Assembly: GCA_944325865.1 (NCBI GenBank)
Contig: CALVBS010000004.1
Location: forward strand, 186,001 to 250,000
Origin: Candidatus Gastranaerophilales bacterium
Lineage (GTDB): Bacteria > Cyanobacteriota > Vampirovibrionia > Gastranaerophilales > Gastranaerophilaceae
Reading direction: 5' to 3'
DNA length: 64,000 bases
A model generated the notes under the pieces. The model had not been told where the DNA came from and did not search any database. It saw only the letters and a program-made list of their open reading frames with translations. Below are positions 23,980-33,587 of this stretch, piece by piece. The position numbers and the translations under genes are program-made. Within the stretch, counting starts at the first letter, position 1, and each line of letters begins with the position of its first letter.

Positions 23980-26802
23980 TTAAAGGACGCCTTTAAGATA
24001 TTGTCCTGTAAAAGATTTTTTATTTTTTGCAACTTGCTGAGGAGTACCGGTGGCAACAATCTGCCCCCCGCCATTACCGCCTTCAGGACCCAAATCAATT
24101 ATATAATCTGCAACTTTTATCAAATCAAGATTATGTTCAATTATTAAAATGGTATTTCCTTGATCAGCAAGCTGTTGAATAATTTTTATAAGCTTATCCA
24201 AATCATACCAGTGAAGCCCAACCGACGGCTCATCCATAAGATAAAGTGTTTTACCGGTAGCCCGCTTATTAAGTTCAGAAGCAAGCTTAATTCTCTGTGC
24301 TTCACCGCCCGAAAGAGTTGTTGCACTCTGTCCCAGTTTTATATAATCAAGTCCAACATCATAAAGTGTTTGAAGTTTATTTCTGATAGAAGGAATACTA
24401 TCAAAAAATTCAAGAGCCTCTTTTACACTCATATCAAGAACATCCGCAATAGTTTTTCCTTTATACTTAACCTCAAGTGTCTCTCGGTTATAACGCTTAC
24501 CTTTACAAACAGGACATTTAACATAAACATCCGATAAAAAGTTCATTTCAATTTTGTTAACGCCATCGCCTTTGCAAGCTTCACAGCGTCCGCCTTTAAC
24601 ATTAAAACTAAATCTTCCCGGTTTATAGCCGCGGACTTTTGCTTCATTTGTTTTTGCATACAAATCCCTTATATGTGTAAACAAATCAGTGTAAGTAGCA
24701 GGGTTTGAACGTGGCGTTCTACCAATAGGAGACTGATCAATATCAATTATTTTGTCAATATTTTCAAACCCTTCAATTCTGTCAACACCCTGCGGTTTTG
24801 GCTTGTTTCCACGAAGTTGATGCAATGCATATTCATAAATCAAATCCTGCATAAGTGTTGATTTACCTGAACCGGAAATACCGGTCAACACAACGATTTT
24901 ACCTAACGGAATTTCAACATCAATATTCTTTAAATTATTTAAATGTGCATTTTTAACTCTCAAAAAATGTCCGTTGCCTTCCCGAATTTTATCAGGTACC
25001 GGAATATATTTTTCGCCGCTTAAATATTGTCCTGTTAATGAAGACTTACAGTTAATAATATCCTGCAGAGTTCCCTGAGCAACTATTTTACCGCCATTTA
25101 CTCCTGCCTTAGGACCGATATCTACAATATAATCAGCATTACGCATAGTATCCTCATCGTGTTCGACAACGATAAGAGTGTTTCCGAGATTACGCAGTTT
25201 TATAAGAGTTTTTATAAGCCTGTCGTTATCTCTCTGGTGCAGGCCTATTGAAGGTTCATCAAGAACATACAAAACTCCGGACAAACCGCTTCCGATTTGT
25301 GTAGCAAGCCTGATTCTCTGTGCCTCACCGCCTGATAGAGTTCCTGCACGTCTGGCCAAATCAAGGTATGCAAGTCCCACATCACAAAGGAAACGAAGTC
25401 TGGCTCTAATTTCATCCAATATCTGTTTTGCAATCTGTAAATGATACTCGTCAAGTTCCAGATAAAGGTCGTTTATAAAATTCAAAGCTTCATCAATCGG
25501 CATAAGCGTAAATTCGTAAATATTCTTGCCCTTTATTCTGACAGCAAGCGGAAATGGTTTTAGCCTTGCTCCGCCACATTTCGGACACGGGGTTGTAACC
25601 ATATATTTTTCAATTTCTTCCCGCCAGTATTCCCCATTTGAATCATTATAGCGTTTTTCCAAAAACGGAATTACACCTGAAAATCTATGATATTTAGTCT
25701 CATATCTGTGTGTTCCAAATTTCATGACATGAAACTTAACTAAATCATCACCTCCGTAAAGGATTATATGCTGATGCTCCTCAGGCATATCCTCAAACGG
25801 AATATCCATATTAATACCGTAATGTTCACAAACCGATTTTAAAACATCTTCATAATAGTTGGTAGAAGTTTTCGACCAAGGATAAATTGCCCCTTCTCGC
25901 AGTGATTTTATTCTATCTGGAACAATCAGATTCGGATCTATAACAAAATCTGCACCAAGACCTCCGCAACGGTCACAGGCTCCGTAAGGGTTATTAAAAG
26001 AAAATATTCTAGGCACCAGCTCTTCAAAACTTATATTACATCTTGGACAGGATAATTTTTCACTAAAGATAACCTCTTTATCTCCGACAACATCAATAAC
26101 TACAATTCCATCGGCTTTTTTCAAGGCAATTTGAACACTATCAGCAATTCTTGAACGAGCAGATTCTTTGACAACAATTCTGTCAACTACTACACTGATT
26201 GTGTGCTGTTTTGTTTTGGCCGGTTTAATTTCATCTTCATCAAGGTTATAAATCTCACCGTCCACCTTAACTCTGACAAACCCTTCTTGCCTGAGTTCTT
26301 CAAATGTTGATTGAAACTCTCCCTTTTTACCCCTTACAATAGGTGCAAGAATTTGAATTTTAGTACCTTCTCCTATTTTTAATATACTGTTGACAATTTC
26401 GTCTATAGACTGCGGCTTAATTTCTTCTCCGCATTCCGGGCAATAAGGAGTACCCACACGGGCATAAAGAAGCCTTAAGTAGTCATAAATTTCAGTAACT
26501 GTTCCGACCGTTGAACGAGGATTGTTGCTGGTCGATTTCTGGTCTATGGAAATTGCCGGAGAAAGACCGTCAATATATTCAACATCAGGTTTATCCATTT
26601 GCCCGAGGAATTGTCTTGCATAAGTAGAAAGGCTTTCTATATAACGTCTCTGACCTTCTGCAAATATAGTATCAAACGCAAGAGAACTCTTGCCGGAACC
26701 TGAAACTCCGGTAAAAACAATCAATTCATTTTTGGGGATTTCAAGCGATACGTCTTTTAAATTATGTTCCTTAGCACCCTTAATCGTAATTTTATCTATC
26801 AT
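23980..26802 (-). CDS. uvrA: Excinuclease ABC subunit UvrA
   Basis: The damage-recognition ATPase of nucleotide excision repair. The 940-residue protein has two ABC ATPase modules: Walker A GVSGSGKSS near the start and GISGSGKST near residue 645, and two LSGGEAQRI signature motifs. Zinc cysteines include CPECGEE, CPRCNISFEELV with CDRCGG, and CEACKGDG with CPVCKGKR. STYARQFLGQMDKPDVEYI is a UvrA hallmark. Length is normal. No clear ribosome site is seen before the ATG. Confidence 0.98.
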   Translation of the reverse strand: MIDKITIKGAKEHNLKDVSLEIPKNELIVFTGVSGSGKSSLAFDTIFAEGQRRYIESLSTYARQFLGQMDKPDVEYIDGLSPAISIDQKSTSNNPRSTVGTVTEIYDYLRLLYARVGTPYCPECGEEIKPQSIDEIVNSILKIGEGTKIQILAPIVRGKKGEFQSTFEELRQEGFVRVKVDGEIYNLDEDEIKPAKTKQHTISVVVDRIVVKESARSRIADSVQIALKKADGIVVIDVVGDKEVIFSEKLSCPRCNISFEELVPRIFSFNNPYGACDRCGGLGADFVIDPNLIVPDRIKSLREGAIYPWSKTSTNYYEDVLKSVCEHYGINMDIPFEDMPEEHQHIILYGGDDLVKFHVMKFGTHRYETKYHRFSGVIPFLEKRYNDSNGEYWREEIEKYMVTTPCPKCGGARLKPFPLAVRIKGKNIYEFTLMPIDEALNFINDLYLELDEYHLQIAKQILDEIRARLRFLCDVGLAYLDLARRAGTLSGGEAQRIRLATQIGSGLSGVLYVLDEPSIGLHQRDNDRLIKTLIKLRNLGNTLIVVEHDEDTMRNADYIVDIGPKAGVNGGKIVAQGTLQDIINCKSSLTGQYLSGEKYIPVPDKIREGNGHFLRVKNAHLNNLKNIDVEIPLGKIVVLTGISGSGKSTLMQDLIYEYALHQLRGNKPKPQGVDRIEGFENIDKIIDIDQSPIGRTPRSNPATYTDLFTHIRDLYAKTNEAKVRGYKPGRFSFNVKGGRCEACKGDGVNKIEMNFLSDVYVKCPVCKGKRYNRETLEVKYKGKTIADVLDMSVKEALEFFDSIPSIRNKLQTLYDVGLDYIKLGQSATTLSGGEAQRIKLASELNKRATGKTLYLMDEPSVGLHWYDLDKLIKIIQQLADQGNTILIIEHNLDLIKVADYIIDLGPEGGNGGGQIVATGTPQQVAKNKKSFTGQYLKGVL

Positions 26803-26928
26803 AACTAAATTATCGCACTAAAAAATCCGCTGGCAAGAAACTACAATAAAGATTTAACAGCCGTATTTATTATATGTAATTTTTTATTGTCTTTTGAAAC
26901 TATATCAATGCCTGATTGAATTTCAATT

Positions 26929-26973
26929 ATATTTTAAGAGAACGGAGTAAAAACAACCGTTCTCTTAAAATAT
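26929..26973 (-). terminator. Terminator of the 27014 gene
   Basis: Perfect 17-bp inverted repeat: ATATTTTAAGAGAACGG (26929-26945) and CCGTTCTCTTAAAATAT (26957-26973), with an 11-base loop. It lies 40 bp after the stop of the minus-strand 27014 gene. Confidence 0.82.
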
Positions 26974-27013
26974 CAAATTAAATTTTATTAAACTTGATTA
27001 TAGTAAAAAATAT

Positions 27014-27682
27014 TTATGACTTCGTTTCAATATTTTCGGCTTTTTTAGAACCTTCTACATTCTTAGCTGCAGGTGTTGCAAGATAAGATACCAGGCCGGC
27101 AAACACCGCACCAATACCACCAAAAATTGCAGCCTGTTTTAGTTTTATATGTGTAACAAGTTTCTTTACTTTAGGTAACACTGCTTTACCTTCTTCTGTT
27201 AAAGTATCAATCTGATTGGTAAATTTTTTCGAGGATTTATCATAAACTTCGTCAATTAAACTACGGATATCGTCTTTCAATAACTCATAGTTTTCGCAAA
27301 ACATATCTTTTGTTTCTTTAAACAAAGTTTTAATCTCATCATCACTACCATTTTTAATTATATTTAAGTCTTTTTCATCAAAAGCTATACTTGATGAATC
27401 TTGCATATTGTCCATTTTTCCAAGCATTTTTTTCATTGAAGACACTGAGGAATTTTCATCCATTGAACTTAACAATTTTGAAAGGTTAAAATATTTTTTT
27501 TCATCTTTATCTGCAGCAGACAACAAAACAGCTTTATGAATAAATTCGTCTTTAATATTTTTTTCTTTATCAAGAATTGATGTAGTAAGATAACCTGCTG
27601 CACCTGCACCGACAAGTCCCACACCCGCACCTATTACGGCATTTCTGTTTTTGTGACTAATACCATTAACTGCATCTACCAT
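27014..27682 (-). CDS. Unrecognised membrane protein with Gly-rich N-terminal helix
   Basis: A 222-residue protein. After a 13-residue tail comes a Gly/Ala-rich hydrophobic helix (AVIGAGVGLVGAGAAGYLTT, about 15-34), then about 140 residues of charged, mainly helical sequence, and a second hydrophobic segment near the end (AAIFGGIGAVFAGLVSYLAT, about 189-208). The middle would lie on one side of the membrane. The N-terminus does not look like a cleavable signal. GAGGTG lies before the ATG. It resembles the 30124, 30708 and 38796 products in layout but not clearly in sequence. Confidence 0.72.
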   Translation of the reverse strand: MVDAVNGISHKNRNAVIGAGVGLVGAGAAGYLTTSILDKEKNIKDEFIHKAVLLSAADKDEKKYFNLSKLLSSMDENSSVSSMKKMLGKMDNMQDSSSIAFDEKDLNIIKNGSDDEIKTLFKETKDMFCENYELLKDDIRSLIDEVYDKSSKKFTNQIDTLTEEGKAVLPKVKKLVTHIKLKQAAIFGGIGAVFAGLVSYLATPAAKNVEGSKKAENIETKS

Positions 27683-27865
27683 ATTTACACCTCACTTTTT
27701 ATAGTTAGCTACCCATATAAAACTCAAGAATTGTAAATTTTGACATAACAGATATTTGATTTTACAAACTTTAACATTTGTAATATTAAAAATTAATGCA
27801 AACCTTTTCACTACACATTTAACCGTAAAATGCGGAATTTCTCAACCGTAATTATAAAAATATTA

Positions 27866-29008
27866 CTAATTTTTACACAAAATATCTAAAAGCTGCCTGT
27901 GCATACGAACATTATGAACGCGTATGATATCGACGTTTTTCTCTATTGCAAGCGTATTAATTGCTGTCGTATAGATATCTTTGGTGAAATTATCTTCATC
28001 AGCAATATTTAGTAAACTCTTTCTTGAAACTCCGAGCATTAGCGGACACCCCAACCCGTGTAATTCCGAAAGCCTTTTTATTATTTCGAAATTATCTTCA
28101 CGTCTTTTGCCAAACCCGATACCGGGATCAATAATAATCTTATCTGCAGCAATTCCGGAAGACACCGCAAACTCAACTTTTTTCTTTAAATCAAGATAAA
28201 TCTCATCCATTAGATTTTTATAAACGGGATTATCCTGCATATTTTCCGGGGTTCCTTTTGAATGCTGAATTACAACCTTAACACCATATTTTGCGATTAC
28301 ATCCGCCAGTTTTTTGTCATATGTTAATCCGGATACATCGTTAATTATTCCTGCCCCGTTTCTAATACATTCTTCTGCAACAACAGAACTTCTTGTATCT
28401 ACACTCAAAGGAATTTTTATATCATTTGATTTTGTGAATTTCAAAACCGGTAAAATTCGCTCAAGCTGGATATCTGCAGATACCGGAACCGAATATGGTC
28501 TGGTGGATTCCGCACCGATATCAATAATATCAGCACCGTCCGAAACCAGTTGTAAAAAATGTTCACAGGCCTTTTCATAGTCAACATACATCCCGCCGTC
28601 TGAAAAAGAATTATCTGTCAGGTTCAAGATTCCCATTATTTTAGTTTTGGATTTCTTTTCAATACCTATAAAGGAGATTAATTTCTCACCAAGCGATTTC
28701 AAACCAAACGGCTGAAATTTTAATTTCTCAGCTATCTTTTTTATCTGTGAAATACTTCCGCCTAAAATACAATCAGTAGTTTCTATTTTGGCCGTAATTG
28801 TTTCCCTGTGGGTCGCACAATCCGCACCGACAGATAGAGCTGTTTGCTTCAAAATATTTGCCTGAGGCACAGTAAGAGAATAAATTTTTATATTCTTATA
28901 TTCAAACTTATTACAAATCTGTGTAGAATATGAACTGTCAAAACCGACAGCCTCAATTTCAGGCTGAATATTATCTGTTATAATCTCTCTAAACACAAAA
29001 TCCTGCAT
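27866..29008 (-). CDS. folP: Dihydropteroate synthase with N-terminal extension
   Basis: Condenses p-aminobenzoate with hydroxymethyl-dihydropterin diphosphate in folate synthesis. The TIM-barrel part (about 120-375) carries the family's blocks: KIMGILNLTDNSFSDGG, DIIDIGAESTRPYS, SVDTRSS, INDVSGL, IIDPGIGFGKR, and the final IIRVHNVRMH. The first 115 residues are an additional domain (LTVPQANILKQTALSVGADC, then KFQPFGLKSLGEKL); similar extensions occur in some other bacterial and archaeal homologues. No ribosome site is clear before the ATG. Sulfonamide-class drugs target this enzyme in general. Confidence 0.93.
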   Translation of the reverse strand: MQDFVFREIITDNIQPEIEAVGFDSSYSTQICNKFEYKNIKIYSLTVPQANILKQTALSVGADCATHRETITAKIETTDCILGGSISQIKKIAEKLKFQPFGLKSLGEKLISFIGIEKKSKTKIMGILNLTDNSFSDGGMYVDYEKACEHFLQLVSDGADIIDIGAESTRPYSVPVSADIQLERILPVLKFTKSNDIKIPLSVDTRSSVVAEECIRNGAGIINDVSGLTYDKKLADVIAKYGVKVVIQHSKGTPENMQDNPVYKNLMDEIYLDLKKKVEFAVSSGIAADKIIIDPGIGFGKRREDNFEIIKRLSELHGLGCPLMLGVSRKSLLNIADEDNFTKDIYTTAINTLAIEKNVDIIRVHNVRMHRQLLDILCKN

Positions 29009-29053
29009 ACACTAAAAACTAACATAAATAAAATTTAAATTAAACAATATAAA

Positions 29054-29995
29054 TTACCCGACCAAATGTATCTTTTTAGTGGAAAAACGATTCATCATAT
29101 TGGCAGTTTTTGAAATTTGAGTATTCTGAATATTTTGTGTAGTTTCGTCATGTAAATCAAAATTAGTATTCAAAGCAAAATCATTTAAATTATTCCGGTT
29201 CTGAAAAACTTCCGGATTAAAAAACTCAAGATTCAAAACACCGGAATTTGCATCAGAATTTAATTCTGAAAGAGAATCCAAGAATTTATCAACCATTTCT
29301 ATAACAGGATCATCGCCGGCATCATCAAGCCCAATTCCGTAATTCCGTGATGTTACTTGAGAATCAAGTCCTGCTTCAGCTGCAGGTAAAGTATCTTCCG
29401 CAACATTCGGTTCACTAGTCAAGGCATTAATAATTCTTTCAATATTTATACCTTGTACAAGTTTTGTTTTGTCAGGGTCATTATAAATCGGTGACAGTTT
29501 TTTATCTAATTCAATAGCTTTATAACCTCGTTTTATATAAATTTTACCTTTTAAAATTTCCTTTTGAATTTCCTGCATAGCTCTTTGTACGCAATTTTGA
29601 ACCTCAGATTTATCCTTGCAGTTTGATAATTCAGAAAAAGACCTGTCCAAAATCAATTCCGTATATTTCCCTATAGCGTCAACCTCGGTTTCTATAAAAA
29701 GTCCAACCCTTGGCAGCTGCCCGACAACAGAATTTTCAAGCAGTTTTGAAATTTTCTTTGCCTGCTTGGATAATTCAGCAGTATTTACCGATTTAGCAAG
29801 AATACTGGTTCTCGCATTGTGAATCATCTCTTGTAGTTTTGCATCTTCAGCCCTTTGAGCCGGGGTCGTACCGGAAACGGTATTCACAGATGCTGCAGAA
29901 AAAGCAGACATATTATTCTCTGCATTCAAAGCTTTATCCGGCATTTTTAACATATTAAAAACACCCTGAAATTTCCCATTAATCCCCTGTATCAT
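29054..29995 (-). CDS. Unrecognised 313-aa protein
   Basis: No known domain. The N-terminal 55 residues are a low-complexity tail without a signal peptide; residues about 60-190 are helical and charged (ELSKQAKKISKLLENSVVGQ); the rest is acidic and Asn-rich, with repeated LNxxxNxxxLN-like patterns. The start is uncertain: the ATG at 29995 has no good ribosome site, while an internal ATG at 29953 has AGGG 10 bp upstream. Flanked by folP and similar unknown genes. Confidence 0.62.
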   Translation of the reverse strand: MIQGINGKFQGVFNMLKMPDKALNAENNMSAFSAASVNTVSGTTPAQRAEDAKLQEMIHNARTSILAKSVNTAELSKQAKKISKLLENSVVGQLPRVGLFIETEVDAIGKYTELILDRSFSELSNCKDKSEVQNCVQRAMQEIQKEILKGKIYIKRGYKAIELDKKLSPIYNDPDKTKLVQGINIERIINALTSEPNVAEDTLPAAEAGLDSQVTSRNYGIGLDDAGDDPVIEMVDKFLDSLSELNSDANSGVLNLEFFNPEVFQNRNNLNDFALNTNFDLHDETTQNIQNTQISKTANMMNRFSTKKIHLVG

Positions 29996-30073
29996 ATATA
30001 TAATAAAAAAAATATTTCCTGAATAATTGACCTAGTATTAAGAAATATTATGATAAACTGACTGATTACTATA

Positions 30074-30110
30074 TAAAAAAACAGTGTCTTTTCAGACCCT
30101 GTTTTTTATT
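30074..30110 (-). terminator. Terminator of the 30708-30124 pair
   Basis: The hairpin ACAG-GTCT with AGAC-CTGT, around a TTTC loop, is flanked by A- and T-runs. It lies immediately after the 30124 stop on the minus strand. Confidence 0.75.
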
Positions 30111-30123
30111 TTAAATTTCATTT

Positions 30124-30693
30124 TTATACGTTATCATCATTATCAGAAGTTTTATTATAACTATCAGCGAGATTATTCAAATTTTCAGCTAATTGCGGAG
30201 CATAATGGTCAACAACTTTTGTTGTATTATTATACAGGGTTCCAAGCCCTGAAATAAGGACACATCCTGCTAAAAAGCCCCCGCAAACCTTACATCCGTA
30301 TTTTACTGCCGGCGTTTTAACGAATTTTTGAACTAATTTACCGGCTTTCATATTCTTTAAAGAATTCAACATATTTTCTGTAAAGTGTTGGGCATTTAAT
30401 TTAAAATTCCGAAAAATACCGTTTGCTTCTTTTGCAAGTCCTGTAACAGCTTTTTTGGATTCATTAACTGTCTGCATACCTTTTTTTATGTCACCGGTCA
30501 ATTTTGCGGATGTAGAAGATGCATCTTTTAATTTTTTAGCCATATTCAGCCCGCCGCCTTTTACGGCAGTATAACCTGCACCTGCAGCACCGCCGGCAAC
30601 TGCAGTATCTCGAATGTCTTCCCGTTTTTCATCAGACAATCTTCTGTTATTTACTTCATTTGATGTGAACGCAATCGGACTAATTTGTAACAT
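30124..30693 (-). CDS. Unrecognised membrane-associated protein with Gly-rich segments
   Basis: A 189-residue basic protein. The N-terminal tail contains ISPIAFTSN, followed by a Gly/Ala-rich stretch (AVAGGAAGAGYTAVKGGG), a Lys-rich helical middle, and a hydrophobic segment with cysteines (YGCKVCGGFLAGCVLISGLG, about 135-154). The ending is acidic and Asn-rich. No cleavable signal peptide. AAGGAT lies before the ATG. It begins 14 bp after the 30708 gene, so the two form an operon. Confidence 0.7.
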   Translation of the reverse strand: MLQISPIAFTSNEVNNRRLSDEKREDIRDTAVAGGAAGAGYTAVKGGGLNMAKKLKDASSTSAKLTGDIKKGMQTVNESKKAVTGLAKEANGIFRNFKLNAQHFTENMLNSLKNMKAGKLVQKFVKTPAVKYGCKVCGGFLAGCVLISGLGTLYNNTTKVVDHYAPQLAENLNNLADSYNKTSDNDDNV

Positions 30694-30707
30694 ACACCTA
30701 ATCCTTA

Positions 30708-31448
30708 TTAACCTTCAAGTCTTTCTTTTTTCTCAGGATCAATTACACCGACAGCAGCTGTAGAAACACCGGTTGCCGTACCGATGACATCACCGGTTCT
30801 GTCAACTACCTTTTTACCGCTCATATGTGTTATTCTGGAGAAAAATTCTTTTGTTTTAACTACAAAACTATTTTTCGAAAATTTGTCAGATAAAGACTTT
30901 ATACCTTTACCGAGAGAAGTAGCATTAAATTTATTCGACAAATTAGTGAATTTTTTGTCAGCAGCTTTAAATAATGGTGTATTTTTAATTGAATCAATAC
31001 ATCTGCCAAAAGCTTTCCCTAGATTTTTCAAGGAACCCTTAATATTTCCGGAAGCTTTTTTAATTGACTGTTTATTGGCAAGTTCTCCAAGATATTCACT
31101 GGTTTTACTAAATCCGAATTTTGTACCGATACCTGCAACCAGAGCTGCACCAAGTGTATAGAGAACTCCCATTGATTGTTTTGCCCAGTTAGGAAGAGGT
31201 ATTTCTTCTTCAAGACCCTTTATATTTGCGATAGTTTTATTAACACCATCCTTGATATCTTCCAAATCCGCATTCTTTTCTGCAATTCTGCTATCCTGAT
31301 CACGATATCCAAATGAATCATCCTCTATCGTTTCATTAAATAAATCTGTATCGTCAACCGTAGAAAAATCAGGTCTTTGATAGTTATTTCCGAAACCTGG
31401 CAAAGAATGCATACGTTTTTGTGATAAATTTGGCTGAATTGTTAACAT
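30708..31448 (-). CDS. Unrecognised membrane-associated protein
   Basis: A 246-residue protein: an acidic N-terminal 75 residues (many Asp/Glu, tail MLTIQPNLSQKRM), a hydrophobic segment (MGVLYTLGAALVAGIGTKFG, about 92-111), then a strongly basic region with repeated Lys-rich helices (NIKGSLKNLGKAFGRCIDSI). It ends with a Gly/Ala/Val stretch (IGTATGVSTAAVGVID). The ATG at 31448 is preferred over the GTG at 31457 because GGAG is 8 bp before the ATG. It is the first gene of the pair with 30124; no family is recognised. Confidence 0.7.
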   Translation of the reverse strand: MLTIQPNLSQKRMHSLPGFGNNYQRPDFSTVDDTDLFNETIEDDSFGYRDQDSRIAEKNADLEDIKDGVNKTIANIKGLEEEIPLPNWAKQSMGVLYTLGAALVAGIGTKFGFSKTSEYLGELANKQSIKKASGNIKGSLKNLGKAFGRCIDSIKNTPLFKAADKKFTNLSNKFNATSLGKGIKSLSDKFSKNSFVVKTKEFFSRITHMSGKKVVDRTGDVIGTATGVSTAAVGVIDPEKKERLEG

Positions 31449-31651
31449 ACTAATCACTCCAATTATACTTAAATATTTTCATTTGTTTTAAAAAACATAA
31501 AAAATATTTTTTGCGGTTTTTATATACAAATATTAATAATTCTTAACAAGATAACTCTACACATGCATAGTATTACACATTTCGCAGATTTTGTAAACTG
31601 TTTGTAAATTATTTTACATATCAGATTACGGCTTTATAGTATAATTTTGTT

Positions 31652-32299
31652 ATGAAAGACTTTTTGTCAGGATTATTAGACTGGATTTATAAGAAAAAAT
31701 GTTATTTTTGTAAAAGTTCAAAAGATTCTTCGAAAATGTGTTCAAAATGTTTTGAAGAATTAGACTATCTGCCTTTAAAAATCAATCGTATAACTGAAGG
31801 TAAAAAAGTCTATTGTGCCGGCATTTATTCAAAAAATCTGCAAAAACTCATAAGAGGATTAAAATACCACAACCAGAAAGATTTAGCTTACTTTTTGGCT
31901 TTATTTATGTATCATTACTGGTCACAAATCACTGATGACAAAGATTTCCAGATAATACCTGTCCCAATTTACCATAAGCGAAAAAAGAAACGAAAATACA
32001 ACCACATGGAATTAACGGCCATTGAATTTTGTAAATTAGGCGGTTATACTTATAATCCGGAATTGATTGAAAGAGTAAAAGATACGAAACCTCAATACAA
32101 ACTATCAAAACCCCAAAGGGCAGAAAACCTTTCAAATGCATTTAAAATCAATAAAGAAAAACTCCTGCCGGAAAAAATTCTAATCATAGATGATATATGT
32201 ACAACAGGAGCAACTTTTGAAGAAATGATACGGGAATTTAAGAAAAACGGTATTGAAAATATAGTCTGTCTTGCCGCAACTACCCCGTTCGGAGATTAA
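31652..32299 (+). CDS. comF: ComF family phosphoribosyltransferase-like protein
   Basis: ComF/GntX proteins are cytoplasmic and in transformable bacteria are needed for DNA uptake. The 215-residue product has an N-terminal zinc-ribbon-like CYFC...CSKC, the HKRKKKRKYNHMELTA region (family: RxRGFNQ-type), and the PRPP-binding loop ILIIDDICTTGATFEEM (about 178-194). A TATAAT at 31640-31645 ends only 6 bp before the ATG and no ribosome site is seen, so the mRNA may be leaderless. It is followed 1 bp later by the 32301 gene. Confidence 0.88.
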   Translation: MKDFLSGLLDWIYKKKCYFCKSSKDSSKMCSKCFEELDYLPLKINRITEGKKVYCAGIYSKNLQKLIRGLKYHNQKDLAYFLALFMYHYWSQITDDKDFQIIPVPIYHKRKKKRKYNHMELTAIEFCKLGGYTYNPELIERVKDTKPQYKLSKPQRAENLSNAFKINKEKLLPEKILIIDDICTTGATFEEMIREFKKNGIENIVCLAATTPFGD

Positions 32300-32300
32300 A

Positions 32301-32621
32301 ATGATACTAAAAGAATTTTCAAAATATCTTCAGGAAAATAACGACAAATTAACATCTAATTCAACAACATCTACAAAACTTCTCTGCGACTGGATTAAAT
32401 TTGTTATATATAAAAATCCTAAAAACCATGTTGATAAAATTGTACACAAAGAAATTATGCTGGCAGAAAATCAAACCGGTGACTTTTTCATAATAGGAAA
32501 ATCCGAAAGCGGTCGTGTACTTGTTAATGCTTTATACAACTTTGCACTAAGTTATGAACATTACATCATGAGCAAGTGGCTTCTCGATAAACACCCTCAC
32601 GACTTCACAAATGGGAAATAA
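32301..32621 (+). CDS. Unrecognised 106-aa protein
   Basis: A soluble small protein with no known match. The start is the ATG at 32301, 6 bp after GGAG. An upstream in-frame ATG at 32271 overlaps comF and is unlikely. The N-terminal half is helical (MILKEFSKYLQENNDKLTSN); the second half contains a strand-like EIMLAENQTGDFFIIGKSES and a helix (YNFALSYEHYIMSKWLLDKH). It directly follows comF and is probably co-transcribed. Confidence 0.68.
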   Translation: MILKEFSKYLQENNDKLTSNSTTSTKLLCDWIKFVIYKNPKNHVDKIVHKEIMLAENQTGDFFIIGKSESGRVLVNALYNFALSYEHYIMSKWLLDKHPHDFTNGK

Positions 32622-32702
32622 GTCAAACAAATACCCGGTTGGATGATTTCATTTATAAGTTGTTCTCTTTACAATAATTCTATATTTTAAAGGAGAGTTG
32701 AA

Positions 32703-33557
32703 ATGAAATCGTCAATTTGTCTTGCTCCAATCAGTCATCTTAAGGAGTTAAATAATCTTTTTATTGAATTAACAGAAAAAAATTGTAATCTGCGTTGCAA
32801 ACATTGCTATATAAATTTTCCGTTAAAAAAGAACGTAAAAGATTTTATAACGGTAGATTCCGTAAAAAAAGCATTAAACGAAACCATTAACCACAATATA
32901 ACCTGTATCTATCTGACAGGTGCAGAACCTATGACACATCCGGATTTTAACAGTATTCTCAGACTATGCCTCAAAAGAAGCAATGTGTGTATTTTCACAA
33001 ATGCAAGCTGCATTAATGAAAAAAAGGCCAGATTTTTAAAAAGGGTTGAAGAAGAAAGCAGTTTCGAAATAATATTCAAACTTAGTATAGACCATTACAA
33101 TGAAATCAAAAGTGACGATATAAGAGGCAGGGGAACATATCGACAGACATTACATGCTGTAAAATGTCTGGTAAAATACGGGTTCAATCCTATTTTATGT
33201 ATTACAAATTATTACAAAGAAGATCCACAAATTTTAAAAGAAGAATTTAAAAAAGTATGTTCCAAAATAGGATTTGAAACAAATGATGATAACTTTACAA
33301 TAAACGAATATTTTGATAAAAATTCCAATGACGATATAATAGATACCGAATGGGATTCTCTTGATTGTGAGTATGGAAGAATTTTAACATCAAAAGGAAT
33401 TTACAGCTGTCCATTTCTGGCAAATGACCATAGAGGACGCTCCGGAAGCTCTTTCATTGATTTTTCAGACAAAACACTTCTTGAATCCCCGTTTTGCAGA
33501 ACATGCATAAAAAATAAAAAATCTATGTTTAGCATAGATTTTAGTAAATTTACATAA
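32703..33557 (+). CDS. Radical SAM protein with C-terminal cysteine motifs
   Basis: An iron-sulfur enzyme generating a radical from S-adenosylmethionine. The cluster motif is CNLRCKHC (about 31-38). YLTGAEPMTHPDF is the GGEP-type SAM contact, and IFTNAS continues the barrel. The C-terminal part has YSCPFL and, 30 residues later, CRTCIKNKK, resembling a short SPASM/twitch auxiliary-cluster domain, so the substrate may be a peptide. The 284-residue length is short for SPASM enzymes. AAGGAG precedes the ATG. No precursor peptide gene is obvious next to it. A strong terminator follows. Confidence 0.83.
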   Translation: MKSSICLAPISHLKELNNLFIELTEKNCNLRCKHCYINFPLKKNVKDFITVDSVKKALNETINHNITCIYLTGAEPMTHPDFNSILRLCLKRSNVCIFTNASCINEKKARFLKRVEEESSFEIIFKLSIDHYNEIKSDDIRGRGTYRQTLHAVKCLVKYGFNPILCITNYYKEDPQILKEEFKKVCSKIGFETNDDNFTINEYFDKNSNDDIIDTEWDSLDCEYGRILTSKGIYSCPFLANDHRGRSGSSFIDFSDKTLLESPFCRTCIKNKKSMFSIDFSKFT

Positions 33558-33587
33558 AAAAAGAGCCTTTTTCAAGGCTCTTTTTAT
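33558..33587 (+). terminator. Bidirectional terminator
   Basis: The stem AAGAGCCTT with AAGGCTCTT, a TTTC loop, and A- and T-runs on the two sides. It separates the convergent radical SAM and pilO-like genes. Confidence 0.88.

Noticed and set aside
23980-26802. Open frames antisense to uvrA (for example 24160-24537 and 25178-25444)
   Set aside because: Shadows of a highly conserved gene; no start signals and no plausible products.
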